Source: Gemmatimonadaceae bacterium (GTDB lineage Bacteria; Gemmatimonadota; Gemmatimonadetes; Gemmatimonadales; Gemmatimonadaceae). From it: a stretch of 64,000 bases of DNA. The notes beneath the pieces are model-generated. The model was given only the letters and a program-made list of their open reading frames with translations. It made no database searches and had not been told where the DNA came from. Where the stretch lies: positions 1-64,000 of the forward strand of contig DATLTC010000019.1 in NCBI GenBank assembly GCA_035533755.1, in the 5' to 3' direction. Position 1 is the stretch's first letter; each line of letters opens with the position of its first letter. A program made the translations under genes and the position numbers. Shown one piece after another: positions 7,864 to 17,124 of this stretch.

Positions 7864-10314
7864 TCATCCCGCCAGCGCGGGCTCGGCTTCTTCGCTCTTG
7901 GGCGCTTCCCACTCGTTGCCGCACTTGATGCACTTGCGGAAGTCGCCGCGCGCCTTGGTGGACTTCATCTCGGCGCCGATGTAGCCGCACTCCGGGCACT
8001 TCTCCACCGCCGGGCGGTTCCACACCACGAAGTCGCAGGTCTCGTTGGCGCAGGCAAAGAACGCGGTTCCGCGCTTCTTGGACCGGCGCTCCACGATCTC
8101 GCCGCCGTCCTTGGGGCAGTACACACCCGTGGGCATGGACCGCGTGCCGCGGCACTTGGGAAACGTGCTGCAGCCCAGGAATTCCCCGCTCCGTCCCTGC
8201 CGCACCACCATCGGCTGCGCGCACAGGGGACAGGGCACGTCGGTCATCCGCGGCTTGGCCTTCTCGCCCTTGATGGGCCGCGTGTACTTGCACGTCTTGG
8301 GATGGTTCTCGCAGGCCAGGAAGGGCCCGAAGAATCCGCCGCGCGGCTCGAGCTTGCCGCCGCAGTCGGGACAGCGCAGCGCCGCCAGCCCCGACAGATC
8401 GTGCGCCGCCGCGATCAGCGCCGGCGCATCCACCGACGCCAGCGACTTGGCGAACGGGCCGTAGAAATCCTGCAGCACCTTGCGCCAACTCAGCTCGCCG
8501 TCCTCGATCTTGTCCAGCTCGCCTTCCATCTCCGACGTGAACCCCACGTTGAAGACGTCGGGGAACTGCTTGACCATCACCTTTTCCACCGTCTCGCCCA
8601 GCTCGGTGGGAAAGAAGCGGCGCTGCTCCAGGTTCACGTAGCGCCGGTCGGCCAGCACCGAGATGATCGCCGCGTACGTGGACGGGCGGCCGATGCCGAG
8701 CTTCTCCAGCTCCTTGACCAGGCTGGCCTCGGAGAAGCGCGGCGGCGGCTCGGTGAAGTGCTGCGACGGCGTGATCGACTTGACGGGCACCTGCTCCTTG
8801 ACGTCCACCACCGGCAGCGCCTGTTCGTCCTCGAGCGCCTTGTGCTCGCCCTCCTCGTGCGCCTCGCGGTACAGCACCAGGAACCCCGGGAACTTCACGA
8901 TGCTCCCCGTGGCCCGGAACAGATAGTTGCGGCGCCCGATGTCGGGTTGCGACGACGCGGGAAGATCGAAGTCCACGGTGGTCGTGTCGAACACCGCCGG
9001 CGCCATCTGCGACGCCATGAACCGCTGCCAGACCAGCTGGTAGAGCTTGAACTGATCGGGCGACAGATAGCGCTTCACGTCGTCCGGACGCCGCGCCGGA
9101 TCGGTGGGCCGCACCGCTTCGTGCGCGTCCTGCGCGTTCTTGCTCTTGTTCTTGCCGTCGCCGTACAGTTGCGGCGCCGACGCCAGGTACTCCTCGCCGT
9201 GCGCCTTGCGCACCACGTCGCGCGCCTGCAGCGCGGCGCTCTCGGCCACACGCGTGGAGTCGGTGCGCATGTAGGTGATCAGACCCACGGCGCCCTCGGC
9301 GCCCACCTCGATGCCCTCGTACAGATCCTGCGCCACGCGCATCGTGCGCTTGGAACCGAACGACAGCTTCTTGGCCGCTTCCTGTTGCAGCGTGGACGTG
9401 GTGAACGGCGCCGACGGATTCTTGCGCCGCTCGCGCCGCTTCACGTCGGTCACGCCGAACGTCTTGCGCCCCTTGAGATCGGCAAGGATCCGCTCGGCGT
9501 CGGCCTGGTGGTGAATCTCCGGCTTCTTGCCGTCGATGTGGTGCAGCTTGGCGGTGAACGTCGTGCCGCTCTTCTCGAGCAACGCCTCCACCGTCCAGTA
9601 CTCCACCGGATTGAAGGCGCGGATCTCGCGCTCGCGCTCCACGATCAGGCGCAACGCCACGGTCTGCACGCGCCCCGCCGAGATGCCCTTCTTCACCGTC
9701 TTCCAGAGCACCGGGCTGGCCTTGTAGCCCACCAGACGGTCGAGCACGCGGCGCGCCTGCTGCGCCTCCACCTTGCGCTCGTCGATCTCGCCGGCGGCGC
9801 TGATCGCCCGCTGCACCGCGTCCTTGGTGATCTCGTGGAACAGCACGCGCCGAATGGGAATGGTGGACTTGCCGCGCTTGGGCTTGAGTTGCTCCGCCAC
9901 GTGCCACGCGATCGCCTCACCTTCACGATCAGGGTCGGTGGCGATCAATACTTCCTTGGACGTCTTCGCCGCGCTCTTGAGCTCGGCGATCGTCTTCTCC
10001 TTGCCGGGAATCGGCACGAGATCGGGCTCGAACCCGTTCTCCACGTCGATGCCGAGCTTCTTCTCGGGCAGGTCCATGATGTGGCCCACCGTGGCCCGCA
10101 CCCGGTAGCCGCGGCCCAGATACTTGCCGATGGTCTTGGCCTTCGCCGGCGACTCGACGATCACCAACGACGTCGAACCCGGCTCGGACGGCAGCTCCTC
10201 TTCGGGCTCGGCCGCCGCCGCGCGGCCCCGCCGCTTGGTGGTGGCCGCGCTGCCCTTGGCCTTGCGGGCGGTGGCGCGCTTCTTGGTCGTTGTGGTCTTC
10301 TTCTTCACAGCCAT
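7864..10314 (-). CDS. topA: DNA topoisomerase I (type IA)
   Basis: Relaxes negative supercoils by single-strand passage. After a Lys/Thr/Ala-rich N-terminal extension of about 45 residues comes the Toprim domain (VIVESPAKAKTIGKYLG, then ATDPDREGEAIAWH with the acidic metal ligands). The active-site tyrosine is Tyr348 in LITYMRTDSTR. The C-terminus carries several Cys-based zinc-ribbon modules (CPDCGG, CPLC, CPKDGG, CPECGY, CIKCGNEW) that bind single-stranded DNA. 816 residues is normal. The lysine-rich extension is probably disordered and DNA-binding. The smg-like stop ends two bases before the ATG, so the two are co-transcribed. Confidence 0.97.
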   Translation of the reverse strand: MAVKKKTTTTKKRATARKAKGSAATTKRRGRAAAAEPEEELPSEPGSTSLVIVESPAKAKTIGKYLGRGYRVRATVGHIMDLPEKKLGIDVENGFEPDLVPIPGKEKTIAELKSAAKTSKEVLIATDPDREGEAIAWHVAEQLKPKRGKSTIPIRRVLFHEITKDAVQRAISAAGEIDERKVEAQQARRVLDRLVGYKASPVLWKTVKKGISAGRVQTVALRLIVEREREIRAFNPVEYWTVEALLEKSGTTFTAKLHHIDGKKPEIHHQADAERILADLKGRKTFGVTDVKRRERRKNPSAPFTTSTLQQEAAKKLSFGSKRTMRVAQDLYEGIEVGAEGAVGLITYMRTDSTRVAESAALQARDVVRKAHGEEYLASAPQLYGDGKNKSKNAQDAHEAVRPTDPARRPDDVKRYLSPDQFKLYQLVWQRFMASQMAPAVFDTTTVDFDLPASSQPDIGRRNYLFRATGSIVKFPGFLVLYREAHEEGEHKALEDEQALPVVDVKEQVPVKSITPSQHFTEPPPRFSEASLVKELEKLGIGRPSTYAAIISVLADRRYVNLEQRRFFPTELGETVEKVMVKQFPDVFNVGFTSEMEGELDKIEDGELSWRKVLQDFYGPFAKSLASVDAPALIAAAHDLSGLAALRCPDCGGKLEPRGGFFGPFLACENHPKTCKYTRPIKGEKAKPRMTDVPCPLCAQPMVVRQGRSGEFLGCSTFPKCRGTRSMPTGVYCPKDGGEIVERRSKKRGTAFFACANETCDFVVWNRPAVEKCPECGYIGAEMKSTKARGDFRKCIKCGNEWEAPKSEEAEPALAG

Positions 10315-10316
10315 GA

Positions 10317-10553
10317 TCAGTGTACCGTCTGATTGTCGTTGCCCGAGCGCCCATCGTCCAAGCCGGTCCCTTCGAGCAGCGAGCGCAGATCGTCGAGCCC
10401 GATGCGGCCGTCCACCTGCGACAGCGCCCGTTCGATGATCGTCTCCAACTCAAAGGAGTTCACGGCTCCCGTACTGCCGAGCGCGAGCAAATATCCCCAG
10501 GCCTCCGGCGCGAACCGTCCGCGCTCGTGCGGCCCCAACACTCGTATCGTCAT
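10317..10553 (-). CDS. Short Smg-like (DUF494) protein
   Basis: 78 residues from ATG 10553. The segment HERGRFAPEAWGYLLALGSTG...IIERALSQVDGRIGLDDLRSLLE matches the C-terminal half of Smg/DUF494, a small protein normally of about 150 residues encoded between dprA and topA in Proteobacteria. Here only that half is present, directly before topA, i.e. in the ancestral position. An in-frame extension to 10745 is possible but is Arg/Gly/Ser-rich and unlike the Smg N-terminus. The 230 bases upstream to aroK contain no other recognisable gene. The function of Smg is unknown; a role linked to TopA is only suggested by position. It may be a degraded or minimal form. Confidence 0.7.
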   Translation of the reverse strand: MTIRVLGPHERGRFAPEAWGYLLALGSTGAVNSFELETIIERALSQVDGRIGLDDLRSLLEGTGLDDGRSGNDNQTVH

Positions 10554-10783
10554 GTCCCTGCCGGGCCCGGTGGCCCACCGGGACCACCAAATTTGACCGT
10601 CCGCCGAGCACGCATGGCATTGATCCCCTGCCGGACGTACCCGGCCGCTGCGTCGTGTGGACCGCGAATATCCGGGATCGCCGCCGCGAGTGCGGGCCGA
10701 TTCCGGGCCTTTCCAAGCCCCGCCCGAATGCCGCATTCTACGCACCGCGTCAACTTCTGGGCCACTCGGAGGGGTGAGAACCC

Positions 10784-11347
10784 CTAACGCAATTCCTTTG
10801 CTAATGCAACTACCTTTTCCGTAACCTCTTGCAACGTAAGGTGTTCCGAATCTATCACCTGGTCGGCCCCTTCATATAATAGGCGACGCGCCTCGAACAA
10901 CCGCCGCATCTCCTGAGCCGGATCGGCCCGCATGAGCAGGGGCCGGAGTTCCTGCCGCTTGCCCATGCGCTTGAGCGCCGTCTCCGGCCGTACCTTGAGG
11001 TACACCATGATGCTCGGGGGCCGGAGCAGCGACACCACGTCCGGGTTGACGATCCACCCGCCGCCGGGCGCGAGAATCATCCCGCCCATCTCGCGCAGCT
11101 CCTCGGTGAGGATGCGCTCCTTGGCCCGGAAGTGATGCTCGCCCGACTCGCCGAAGATCTGCGCGATGGGCCTGCCCTCGCGGCGCTCGATCTCGGCATC
11201 GAAGTCGAGAAAGGTCCGTTCGGCGATCTCGGCGGCCCGCATGCCGACCACGGACTTCCCGGAGCCCGGGAGCCCCACGAGGATCAGGTGCGGGACCGAC
11301 GGATCAGCCGCCGAGCCGCCCTGCGATGTGCGAAAGGTAGGCGTCAT
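10784..11347 (-). CDS. aroK: Shikimate kinase
   Basis: Phosphorylates shikimate at the 3-position, the fifth step of the shikimate pathway. Walker A GLPGSGKS lies near residue 27. FLDFDAEIERREG supplies the Asp/Arg substrate contacts, and LAPGGGW is the conserved glycine loop. RQELRPLL provides the lid arginines. ATG 11347 gives 187 residues and overlaps the 3' end of aroC by 44 bases; no ATG, GTG or TTG start was found after the aroC stop that would keep the Walker strand. It acts one pathway step group before AroC in the same transcript. pilQ-aroK proximity is also seen in Proteobacteria. Confidence 0.93.
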   Translation of the reverse strand: MTPTFRTSQGGSAADPSVPHLILVGLPGSGKSVVGMRAAEIAERTFLDFDAEIERREGRPIAQIFGESGEHHFRAKERILTEELREMGGMILAPGGGWIVNPDVVSLLRPPSIMVYLKVRPETALKRMGKRQELRPLLMRADPAQEMRRLFEARRLLYEGADQVIDSEHLTLQEVTEKVVALAKELR

Positions 11348-12500
11348 AGTTGCGGCGCATTTCTCCGAGAGAGTCCCCGCCGAATTTTTCGGCAAAGGCA
11401 TTCGCGATCACCAGGGCCAGCATGCCCTCGGCAATCACACCCATCGCCGGCACGGCGGTGACGTCGCTCCGTTCGGCCACCGCGGCCGCCGCTTCGCTGG
11501 TGGCCACGTCCACCGTGGCCAGCGGCCGCATGAGCGTGCTGATCGGCTTCATGCCCACGCGCACCACGAGCGGCTCGCCCGACGTCATGCCGCCCTCCAG
11601 TCCACCGGCGCGATTGGTGGTGCGGCGCACGTTGCCGGCCAGGGGGCGCCCCCTGGCGAGTTCGATCGCGTCGTGCACCTCGGCGCCGGTCACGCGCGCG
11701 GCCTGGAAACCCATGCCGATCTCTACCCCCTTCACCGCCGGAATGCTCATCATGGCCGCGCCGATGCGGCCGTCGAGTTTGCGGTCCCACGACACGTGCG
11801 AGCCGAGCCCCACGGGCAGGCCGTCGGCCACGACTTCACAGATGCCGCCCAGCGTATTGCCGGCGCGCTTGGCCTCGTCGATGCGGGCGATCATCGCCTG
11901 CTCGGCGTCGGGGTCGAGCGTGCGGAGCGGCGACGCATCGGCGGCGGCGTTGATGTCGGCCGGCATCGGCTCGGGGCGCCGCGCGTCGATGCCGCCCAGG
12001 TGGACGATGTGGCTGCCGATGCGCACGTCGAACTCGGCGAGCAGCCGGCGGCACACCGCCGACGCGGCCACGCGGGCCGTGGTCTCGCGCGCCGAGGCGC
12101 GCTCGAGGATGTCGCGCGCGTCGTCGCGGTCGTACTTGAGCAGGCCGGTGAGATCGGCGTGCCCGGGGCGCGGGCGGGTGACGGCGCGCTTGCGGAGCGC
12201 CGAGGGGTCCTCGCCATCGCGCGGCGCCGGATCCATGATCTCGGCCCAGTTCTGCCAATCGCGATTGCGGACGAGCATGGCGATGGGCGCGCCGATGGTC
12301 TCGCCGGCGCGCACGCCGGCCAGGAATTCCACGGCGTCCTGCTCGATCTGCATGCGGCGGCCGCGGCCGTAGCCCTGCTGCCGGCGGGCGAGTTCGGCGT
12401 TGACGTGGGCGGCAAGCAGGGGCAATCCGGCGGGGATGCCTTCGAGAATGGTGACGAGCGCCTGTCCGTGCGACTCGCCGGCTGTGGTGAATCGGATCAT
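11304..12500 (-). CDS. aroC: Chorismate synthase
   Basis: Converts 5-enolpyruvylshikimate-3-phosphate to chorismate using reduced FMN. The N-terminus MIRFTTAGESHGQALV contains the first family signature (GESHG). Later blocks GRGRRM, LEGGMTSGEPLVVRVGMKP and NAFAEKFGGDSLGEM match the conserved FMN-binding regions. 398 residues is at the upper end of the normal range. ATG 12500 is unambiguous. A hairpin separates it from the upstream lipoprotein gene. The 3' end is shared with aroK. Confidence 0.97.
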   Translation of the reverse strand: MIRFTTAGESHGQALVTILEGIPAGLPLLAAHVNAELARRQQGYGRGRRMQIEQDAVEFLAGVRAGETIGAPIAMLVRNRDWQNWAEIMDPAPRDGEDPSALRKRAVTRPRPGHADLTGLLKYDRDDARDILERASARETTARVAASAVCRRLLAEFDVRIGSHIVHLGGIDARRPEPMPADINAAADASPLRTLDPDAEQAMIARIDEAKRAGNTLGGICEVVADGLPVGLGSHVSWDRKLDGRIGAAMMSIPAVKGVEIGMGFQAARVTGAEVHDAIELARGRPLAGNVRRTTNRAGGLEGGMTSGEPLVVRVGMKPISTLMRPLATVDVATSEAAAAVAERSDVTAVPAMGVIAEGMLALVIANAFAEKFGGDSLGEMRRNYDAYLSHIAGRLGG

Positions 12501-12514
12501 GGGTCCTCAAACGC

Positions 12515-12543
12515 GGTGAGCCCGACGCAGGGCCGGGCTCACC
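12515..12543 (-). terminator. Hairpin between pil-operon lipoprotein gene and aroC
   Basis: GGTGAGCCCG (12515-12524) and CGGGCTCACC (12534-12543) form a perfect 10-bp stem with a 9-base loop, followed on the minus strand by GCGTTTGAGG. It lies 30 bases after the lipoprotein stop and 14 bases before the aroC start. It may be a terminator or attenuator dividing the pil and aro transcripts. Confidence 0.55.
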
Positions 12544-12573
12544 AATTCTACCATGCGAACGTCGCGGCGTGAA

Positions 12574-15153
12574 CTACGGCGAGCCGGCCTTGATGTCCGA
12601 CGCGCGCAGATTGATCACCACGAGCCCGTTGGCGGTCATGCCGTACAGCTTGAGCACGACGCCGGCGGGATCGCCGGGCAGCGGCCGCGTGGCGCGGAGC
12701 GGCCCGTAGAGCCCGTACTTGAGTTGCAGCGTGCCGCGGTTGTTGTAGTGCGCGATGTCCACGATCTCGATCTTTCCGGTGGCCGAGCCCACGAACGCCA
12801 CGCGATCGGCAAGGTTGGGCGTGCCGACGCCGTTGGCGCCCGGGCTGAACGTGATGCCCTGCCCCAGATCGGCCGAGTTGTAGCTGCCCAACAAGCGCAG
12901 CGGCAGTGGATTGCCAACGCTGAGGATGTACGACTCCAGGTTGCCGTGCATGCCGGCTACCTGGCCCGTGCTGTCGATGGCCAGTCCGTTCACGATGTCC
13001 GACGCGTTCTCGACGGCGTCGGAGATCGGAATGGATCCCGATACCGTGATCGCACCGAAGTTGGCGCCATCGTGGGCCATGATCACGCGGCCGGCTCGAC
13101 CCTTGGTGTCGCCCTCGCCGAAGCCGATCCACTGGCGATCGCCGCTGCGCGCCACGAAGGTGGTGTCGGTGAGCCCGAGGGTGGTCACGTCGAGGCCGGT
13201 GACCTCGTCGATGTCGCTGCCCACCTTGGCCACGAGCTGCGTCTGGATGCCGGCGGCCGTGGAGTCGGTCACGCACTGCTGGGGGTTGGCCGTGCCCGGC
13301 GCGTGGTCGCAGGCCACGATCTGGTCGGAGATGTTGGTGCTTCCCACCGGCGCCTTGATGACGTTCAGATAGTCCACGTTGAAGACGGCGATCTGGGCCA
13401 GATCGCCGGCCTGCGCGCCGTACTGCCAGATGTGGCGCGGGTCGGCCACGGCCTGCGTGGGATCGATCACGCGGATGGTGCCCGGCGTGGCGGCACTCGT
13501 GGGCCGCGTGGAGTAGTAGATCTGTCCGCTGGCGCCCTGTTCCACGTACTGCGGCCGGTCGGAGTAGCTGAACGGTCCGTCGAACGACGTGTGGTAGGTG
13601 TCGGTGGTGTCCTTGCCCGACGTATCGACGTTGAACGTGACCGTGGTGTGCACCACGTACACCACGGTATTCCGGGTGTTGATGCGCTTGGCCAGGTTCT
13701 CGGTGATCGAACTCGCCGTGGAGGTGCCGATGGACACCTCGCTGATGTTGGTACCGCCCGAATTGGCCACGAGCAGCGTGGTGGGGTCGGTGGAGATGTC
13801 CATGCCCCACGGTTGCGCGCCCACGGCCACGCCGTTGGGCACGAACGTCTGCGTGGCGTTCTGCCAGATCTCGAGCAGGTTGTAGTTGGTGTTCGAGAGG
13901 AAGACGTTGCCGTGCACGGGATCCACGGCGATGTCGCCCACCACGCCCTGGCGCGACGCCGGGAGCGGGAAGGTCTCGCCGTAGGCCACGAGCGTGGAGT
14001 CGGTGTACGCGCCAGACGCCGAGCTCTGCGGGTTGGTGGTGCCCACCTTGATCGAGTAGCCGACCCGGCCCGCCTGATCCTTGGCAAAGCTGTAGATGAA
14101 GACCTTGCTGCCCTGCGTGGTGGGATCGAGGTTCAGCGGCATGGCCTGCCGGACGTTGGACGCGTACGGCGCGAGGAGCACCACGCTGTCGCGCTTGAGC
14201 TGGTTGCCCAGGGTGTCGAGCACCACGAAGCCCACCGTCTGGATGCCGTCGCCGTTGGCGGAGATGGTCACGCTGTCGGTCATCTCGGAACGCGCGAGCA
14301 CGCTCTGCGTGACGGTCGGCTCGGCATTGCTGCCGCTGCGCACGATCACCGAGAGCGGGGCCGCGCTGCCGGGCTGGCCGTTCACGTCGGTGGCCGCGGA
14401 GGTGACCGTGATCCGGCCGCGCACCGGGGCGTCGGCGGGAATGCGGACGATGCCCGTGAGCGTGACGTCCCGGCTGTTGGGCGGGTACGTGGTGGCCACG
14501 GTGGTGTCGAGCTTGGTGGGCCAGTTGGACTCACCCTGCACGCGGAAGCTGAGACTGGCTACGCCCTGCGAGTGCGTGGCGTGGAGGGTGACCGTCATGC
14601 CGACGCCTGCCGGCACGCTGTCGCCGGTCACCGGCGCCACGAAGTTCACCTTGGGGCCGGCCACGATGTCCATGCGCCGCGAAGTGGAGTCCACGTTCCC
14701 GGCCGAGTCGCTGAGGATGGCCACCACCACGAGGCTGTCGAGCGACGTGTCCACCGGCTGCGCGGGCTGCAGATAGCGCCGGATGACGGTGTCGCGGAGT
14801 CCGGGGCGGAACACGCCGCCCACGGGCACCGCGATCGCGGCATAGCGCGCCGTGCGCTGGAACGTGCCGAGGGCGATGCTGCCGGTTTCCTTGTAGCCGG
14901 TGAGCATGAGACCGCCGAGGGCGCGGTCGTCGTGCAGGTGCATGGTGACGAGAATGGAATCGCCGGCGTTGACCACGCTGCCGACGGTGGGCGTGTCGAT
15001 GGTCACCGTGGGCGCGACCAGATCGACGCCCCCGGTGCCGGCATTGGCCGTGCCGCCGGAACCGAGCGGCGCGGTGAGCGGCGCGGAATCGCAACTGACG
15101 ACAATCGCGATGCCGGCGCCCAATGCGAGCAGGCGAACGAGTGCGGGTTTCAT
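12574..15153 (-). CDS. Large lipoprotein with Ig-like repeats and beta-propeller, in the pilQ operon
   Basis: 859 residues. The lipobox-like IVVSC puts Cys21 after a hydrophobic signal, with Asp at +2. Residues about 45-310 contain two or three Ig-like beta-sandwich segments (APTVTIDTPTVGSVVNAGDSI; GPKVNFVAPVTGDSVPAG). From about 370 on there are propeller-type blades (GVVGDIAVDPVHGNVFLSN; QPWGMDISTDPTTLLVAN; VNGLAIDSTGQVAGMHG). It begins 18 bases after the pilQ stop, so it is the last gene of the pilMNOPQ operon. I do not recognise a named family. Position suggests a type IV pilus or secretin accessory, possibly a pilotin-like or surface-exposed factor, but it shows no TPR as in PilF/PilW pilotins. 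Confidence 0.75.
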   Translation of the reverse strand: MKPALVRLLALGAGIAIVVSCDSAPLTAPLGSGGTANAGTGGVDLVAPTVTIDTPTVGSVVNAGDSILVTMHLHDDRALGGLMLTGYKETGSIALGTFQRTARYAAIAVPVGGVFRPGLRDTVIRRYLQPAQPVDTSLDSLVVVAILSDSAGNVDSTSRRMDIVAGPKVNFVAPVTGDSVPAGVGMTVTLHATHSQGVASLSFRVQGESNWPTKLDTTVATTYPPNSRDVTLTGIVRIPADAPVRGRITVTSAATDVNGQPGSAAPLSVIVRSGSNAEPTVTQSVLARSEMTDSVTISANGDGIQTVGFVVLDTLGNQLKRDSVVLLAPYASNVRQAMPLNLDPTTQGSKVFIYSFAKDQAGRVGYSIKVGTTNPQSSASGAYTDSTLVAYGETFPLPASRQGVVGDIAVDPVHGNVFLSNTNYNLLEIWQNATQTFVPNGVAVGAQPWGMDISTDPTTLLVANSGGTNISEVSIGTSTASSITENLAKRINTRNTVVYVVHTTVTFNVDTSGKDTTDTYHTSFDGPFSYSDRPQYVEQGASGQIYYSTRPTSAATPGTIRVIDPTQAVADPRHIWQYGAQAGDLAQIAVFNVDYLNVIKAPVGSTNISDQIVACDHAPGTANPQQCVTDSTAAGIQTQLVAKVGSDIDEVTGLDVTTLGLTDTTFVARSGDRQWIGFGEGDTKGRAGRVIMAHDGANFGAITVSGSIPISDAVENASDIVNGLAIDSTGQVAGMHGNLESYILSVGNPLPLRLLGSYNSADLGQGITFSPGANGVGTPNLADRVAFVGSATGKIEIVDIAHYNNRGTLQLKYGLYGPLRATRPLPGDPAGVVLKLYGMTANGLVVINLRASDIKAGSP

Positions 15154-15171
15154 CAGGTCACTCCGCTCCGG

Positions 15172-17124
15172 CTAGTGCGAGCTTCCGTCACCCGGCATCG
15201 GCTGCCCATCGTCAACGATGTGCGGCGTGATGAGGATGAGGAGATCGCGTTTGGTTTCCGATCGCTGCGTGAAGCCGAACAGCTTGCCGAGAATGGGCAG
15301 GTCGACGAGGACCGGGATCCCGCTCTTGGTCACGGTGACGGTGTTCTGCGTGAGTCCGCCCATGACGGCCGTCTGTCCATCGGCCACGAGCATCACGTTG
15401 TCCACGCTCTGCGTGGGAAACACCGCGCCGACGTCGTTGGAGAAGGTCTGCACGTCGGAGTTCTCGGCGTGCACGGTCATCTGGATCTGGTGATTGGCCG
15501 TGATCTGCGGCGTGACGGTGAGGATGATACCGGTCTGGTGGAAGCTCACGGTGGCCTTGGGGCCCGTCTGGCCGCCCACCGACGACGCATCCACCACGCG
15601 GATCGGCACCTGGGTGCCGGCGGTGAGGTTGGCCGTGCGGTTGTTGAGCGTGGTCACGCTCGGTTCGGCCTGCACGTCGAGCAGCGAGATCGTGGTCAGC
15701 GCCTGGATGAAGCTGGTGAAGCTGAACCCGCCCATGGCCGCCGAGTACACGGCCTTGAGCGCGGCGCCGGGCACCGACTGCGTGGCGTTGGCGATCGCCG
15801 AGATCGTGTTGCCGCCCAGGTAGATCACGCCGGGCGTGGTCTGCGGCTTGCCGGTGGAGTCGAGGCGCGGCACCAGGTCGTTGAAGTACTGATGTGCGCT
15901 GCCGATGTCGTACTGCAGACCGAGGGCCTCGAGCGAGGTCCGGTCCACGAGGATGATCTTGGCCTTGATGTTCACCTGCGGCTGCCGGAGGTCGAGGCTC
16001 TTGGCGTAGGCTTCGAGCGAGTCGATGTTGCCGGCCACGTCGGTGACGCTCATGCTGTTGGTGGTGGTGTCCACCGTGACCGCGCCGCGCACCGGACAGC
16101 TCAGGTTGGTGGTCACCGGCGCCGCGTTGCCGCCTTCGCCCGCGCCGCCGACGGTGCCGGTGGGCTGGCCCTGCTGCTGCTGGCCCTGGCCCTGCGTGCC
16201 GCAATCGCGCGACAGGCGCACCTGCACGCTCGGCATGAGATTGAAGGCCTTGGCGTAGTTCAGGCGGAACGTGCGCGTGACGAGTGGCGCCGCCGCGCGG
16301 CGGGCCGCGATGTGTTCCTGTGTATCGACGATCAGGATGCCGCTGGGATCCTCGACGGCGTCGAGCCCGTTGGCGTTGAGGACGACGCGGAGCGCGACGT
16401 CCCACGGCTGGTCGGTGATGTTGGCGGTGATCTTCGCGGCGTCGACACCCTTGGACAGGATGATCGTGCGGCCGGAGTACGTGGAGAATGCCGCGACGAC
16501 GTCGCGGATGTCGGCGTTCTCCCAGCTCACGGTGATGCGGGGCTGCGTGGTGTGCTGCGGTTCGAAGGTGGTGAGGCGTGCCGCGGATACGGCCTTGAGC
16601 GACAGGCGGGCCGGGGCGGCCGGCGCGGTCACCGGGACCGGCGCCGGGTTCTCGGCGGCCGGCGCGGCGTCCACGTGCGGCGCGGCCTCGGTGAGCGCCG
16701 AGCCCACGTGCCAGGCCGCGAAGTCGGCGGACGTCCCGTCCACCGTCACGCGGATGCGGCCGTTCTCCTGGGCCACGGAGTACCGGTGCGGGGCGTCGAG
16801 CGTGACGACCACGCGCACCACGCCGCGGCTGAACTGTGAATAGCGCACGCCGAGCACGCCGCCGCGGTCGGCCTGGTCGTAGCCGCCCGTGGGCACGCGC
16901 AGCGATGCGCCGCTGATGTCGACGATCAGCCGGTCAGGATCCTGGAGCGTGAAATCCTGAACCGACACCGTGCCGCCCACTCCGATCAGGACTTGGGCGC
17001 GGCCGCTCATCGGCACGACGCTCAACGACGTCACGGCTCCCGCGTCCGGCCCGGCGGCCGGCCGCCACGCGCCGGCGACGAGCGCGACGGCCAGCGCCGC
17101 GACAAGCGTCATCACTCGCTTCAT
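15172..17124 (-). CDS. pilQ: Type IV pilus secretin PilQ
   Basis: Outer-membrane ring through which the pilus passes. It has a signal peptide, an N-terminal AMIN domain (about 30-125, VSVQDFTLQDPDRLIVDISG) that binds peptidoglycan, and a secretin_N/STN-like region (about 215-290, ISWENADIRDVVAAFSTYSGRTIILSKG, split by normal variation). A Gly/Gln-rich linker precedes the C-terminal secretin channel (about 400-640), which ends in RDLLILITPHIVDDG. 650 residues is normal for PilQ. AMIN plus linkage to pilMNOP rules out a type II GspD. It overlaps pilP by four bases. Confidence 0.95.
   Translation of the reverse strand: MKRVMTLVAALAVALVAGAWRPAAGPDAGAVTSLSVVPMSGRAQVLIGVGGTVSVQDFTLQDPDRLIVDISGASLRVPTGGYDQADRGGVLGVRYSQFSRGVVRVVVTLDAPHRYSVAQENGRIRVTVDGTSADFAAWHVGSALTEAAPHVDAAPAAENPAPVPVTAPAAPARLSLKAVSAARLTTFEPQHTTQPRITVSWENADIRDVVAAFSTYSGRTIILSKGVDAAKITANITDQPWDVALRVVLNANGLDAVEDPSGILIVDTQEHIAARRAAAPLVTRTFRLNYAKAFNLMPSVQVRLSRDCGTQGQGQQQQGQPTGTVGGAGEGGNAAPVTTNLSCPVRGAVTVDTTTNSMSVTDVAGNIDSLEAYAKSLDLRQPQVNIKAKIILVDRTSLEALGLQYDIGSAHQYFNDLVPRLDSTGKPQTTPGVIYLGGNTISAIANATQSVPGAALKAVYSAAMGGFSFTSFIQALTTISLLDVQAEPSVTTLNNRTANLTAGTQVPIRVVDASSVGGQTGPKATVSFHQTGIILTVTPQITANHQIQMTVHAENSDVQTFSNDVGAVFPTQSVDNVMLVADGQTAVMGGLTQNTVTVTKSGIPVLVDLPILGKLFGFTQRSETKRDLLILITPHIVDDGQPMPGDGSSH

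Noticed and set aside
7804-10332. Plus-strand open frame of 842 codons
   Set aside because: Antisense of topA; the minus-strand protein has complete Toprim, active-site and zinc-ribbon motifs.
10554-10745. 64-residue N-terminal extension of the Smg-like protein
   Set aside because: Arg/Gly/Ser-rich with no similarity to the Smg N-terminus; probably untranslated.
12553-16839. Plus-strand open frame of 1428 codons
   Set aside because: It is the antisense shadow of pilQ and the lipoprotein gene: His/Arg/Gly/Ala-rich, no domain, and produced by high third-position GC.
15172-17124. Type II secretion secretin GspD
   Set aside because: An AMIN domain and operon with pilM, pilN, pilO and pilP identify PilQ.
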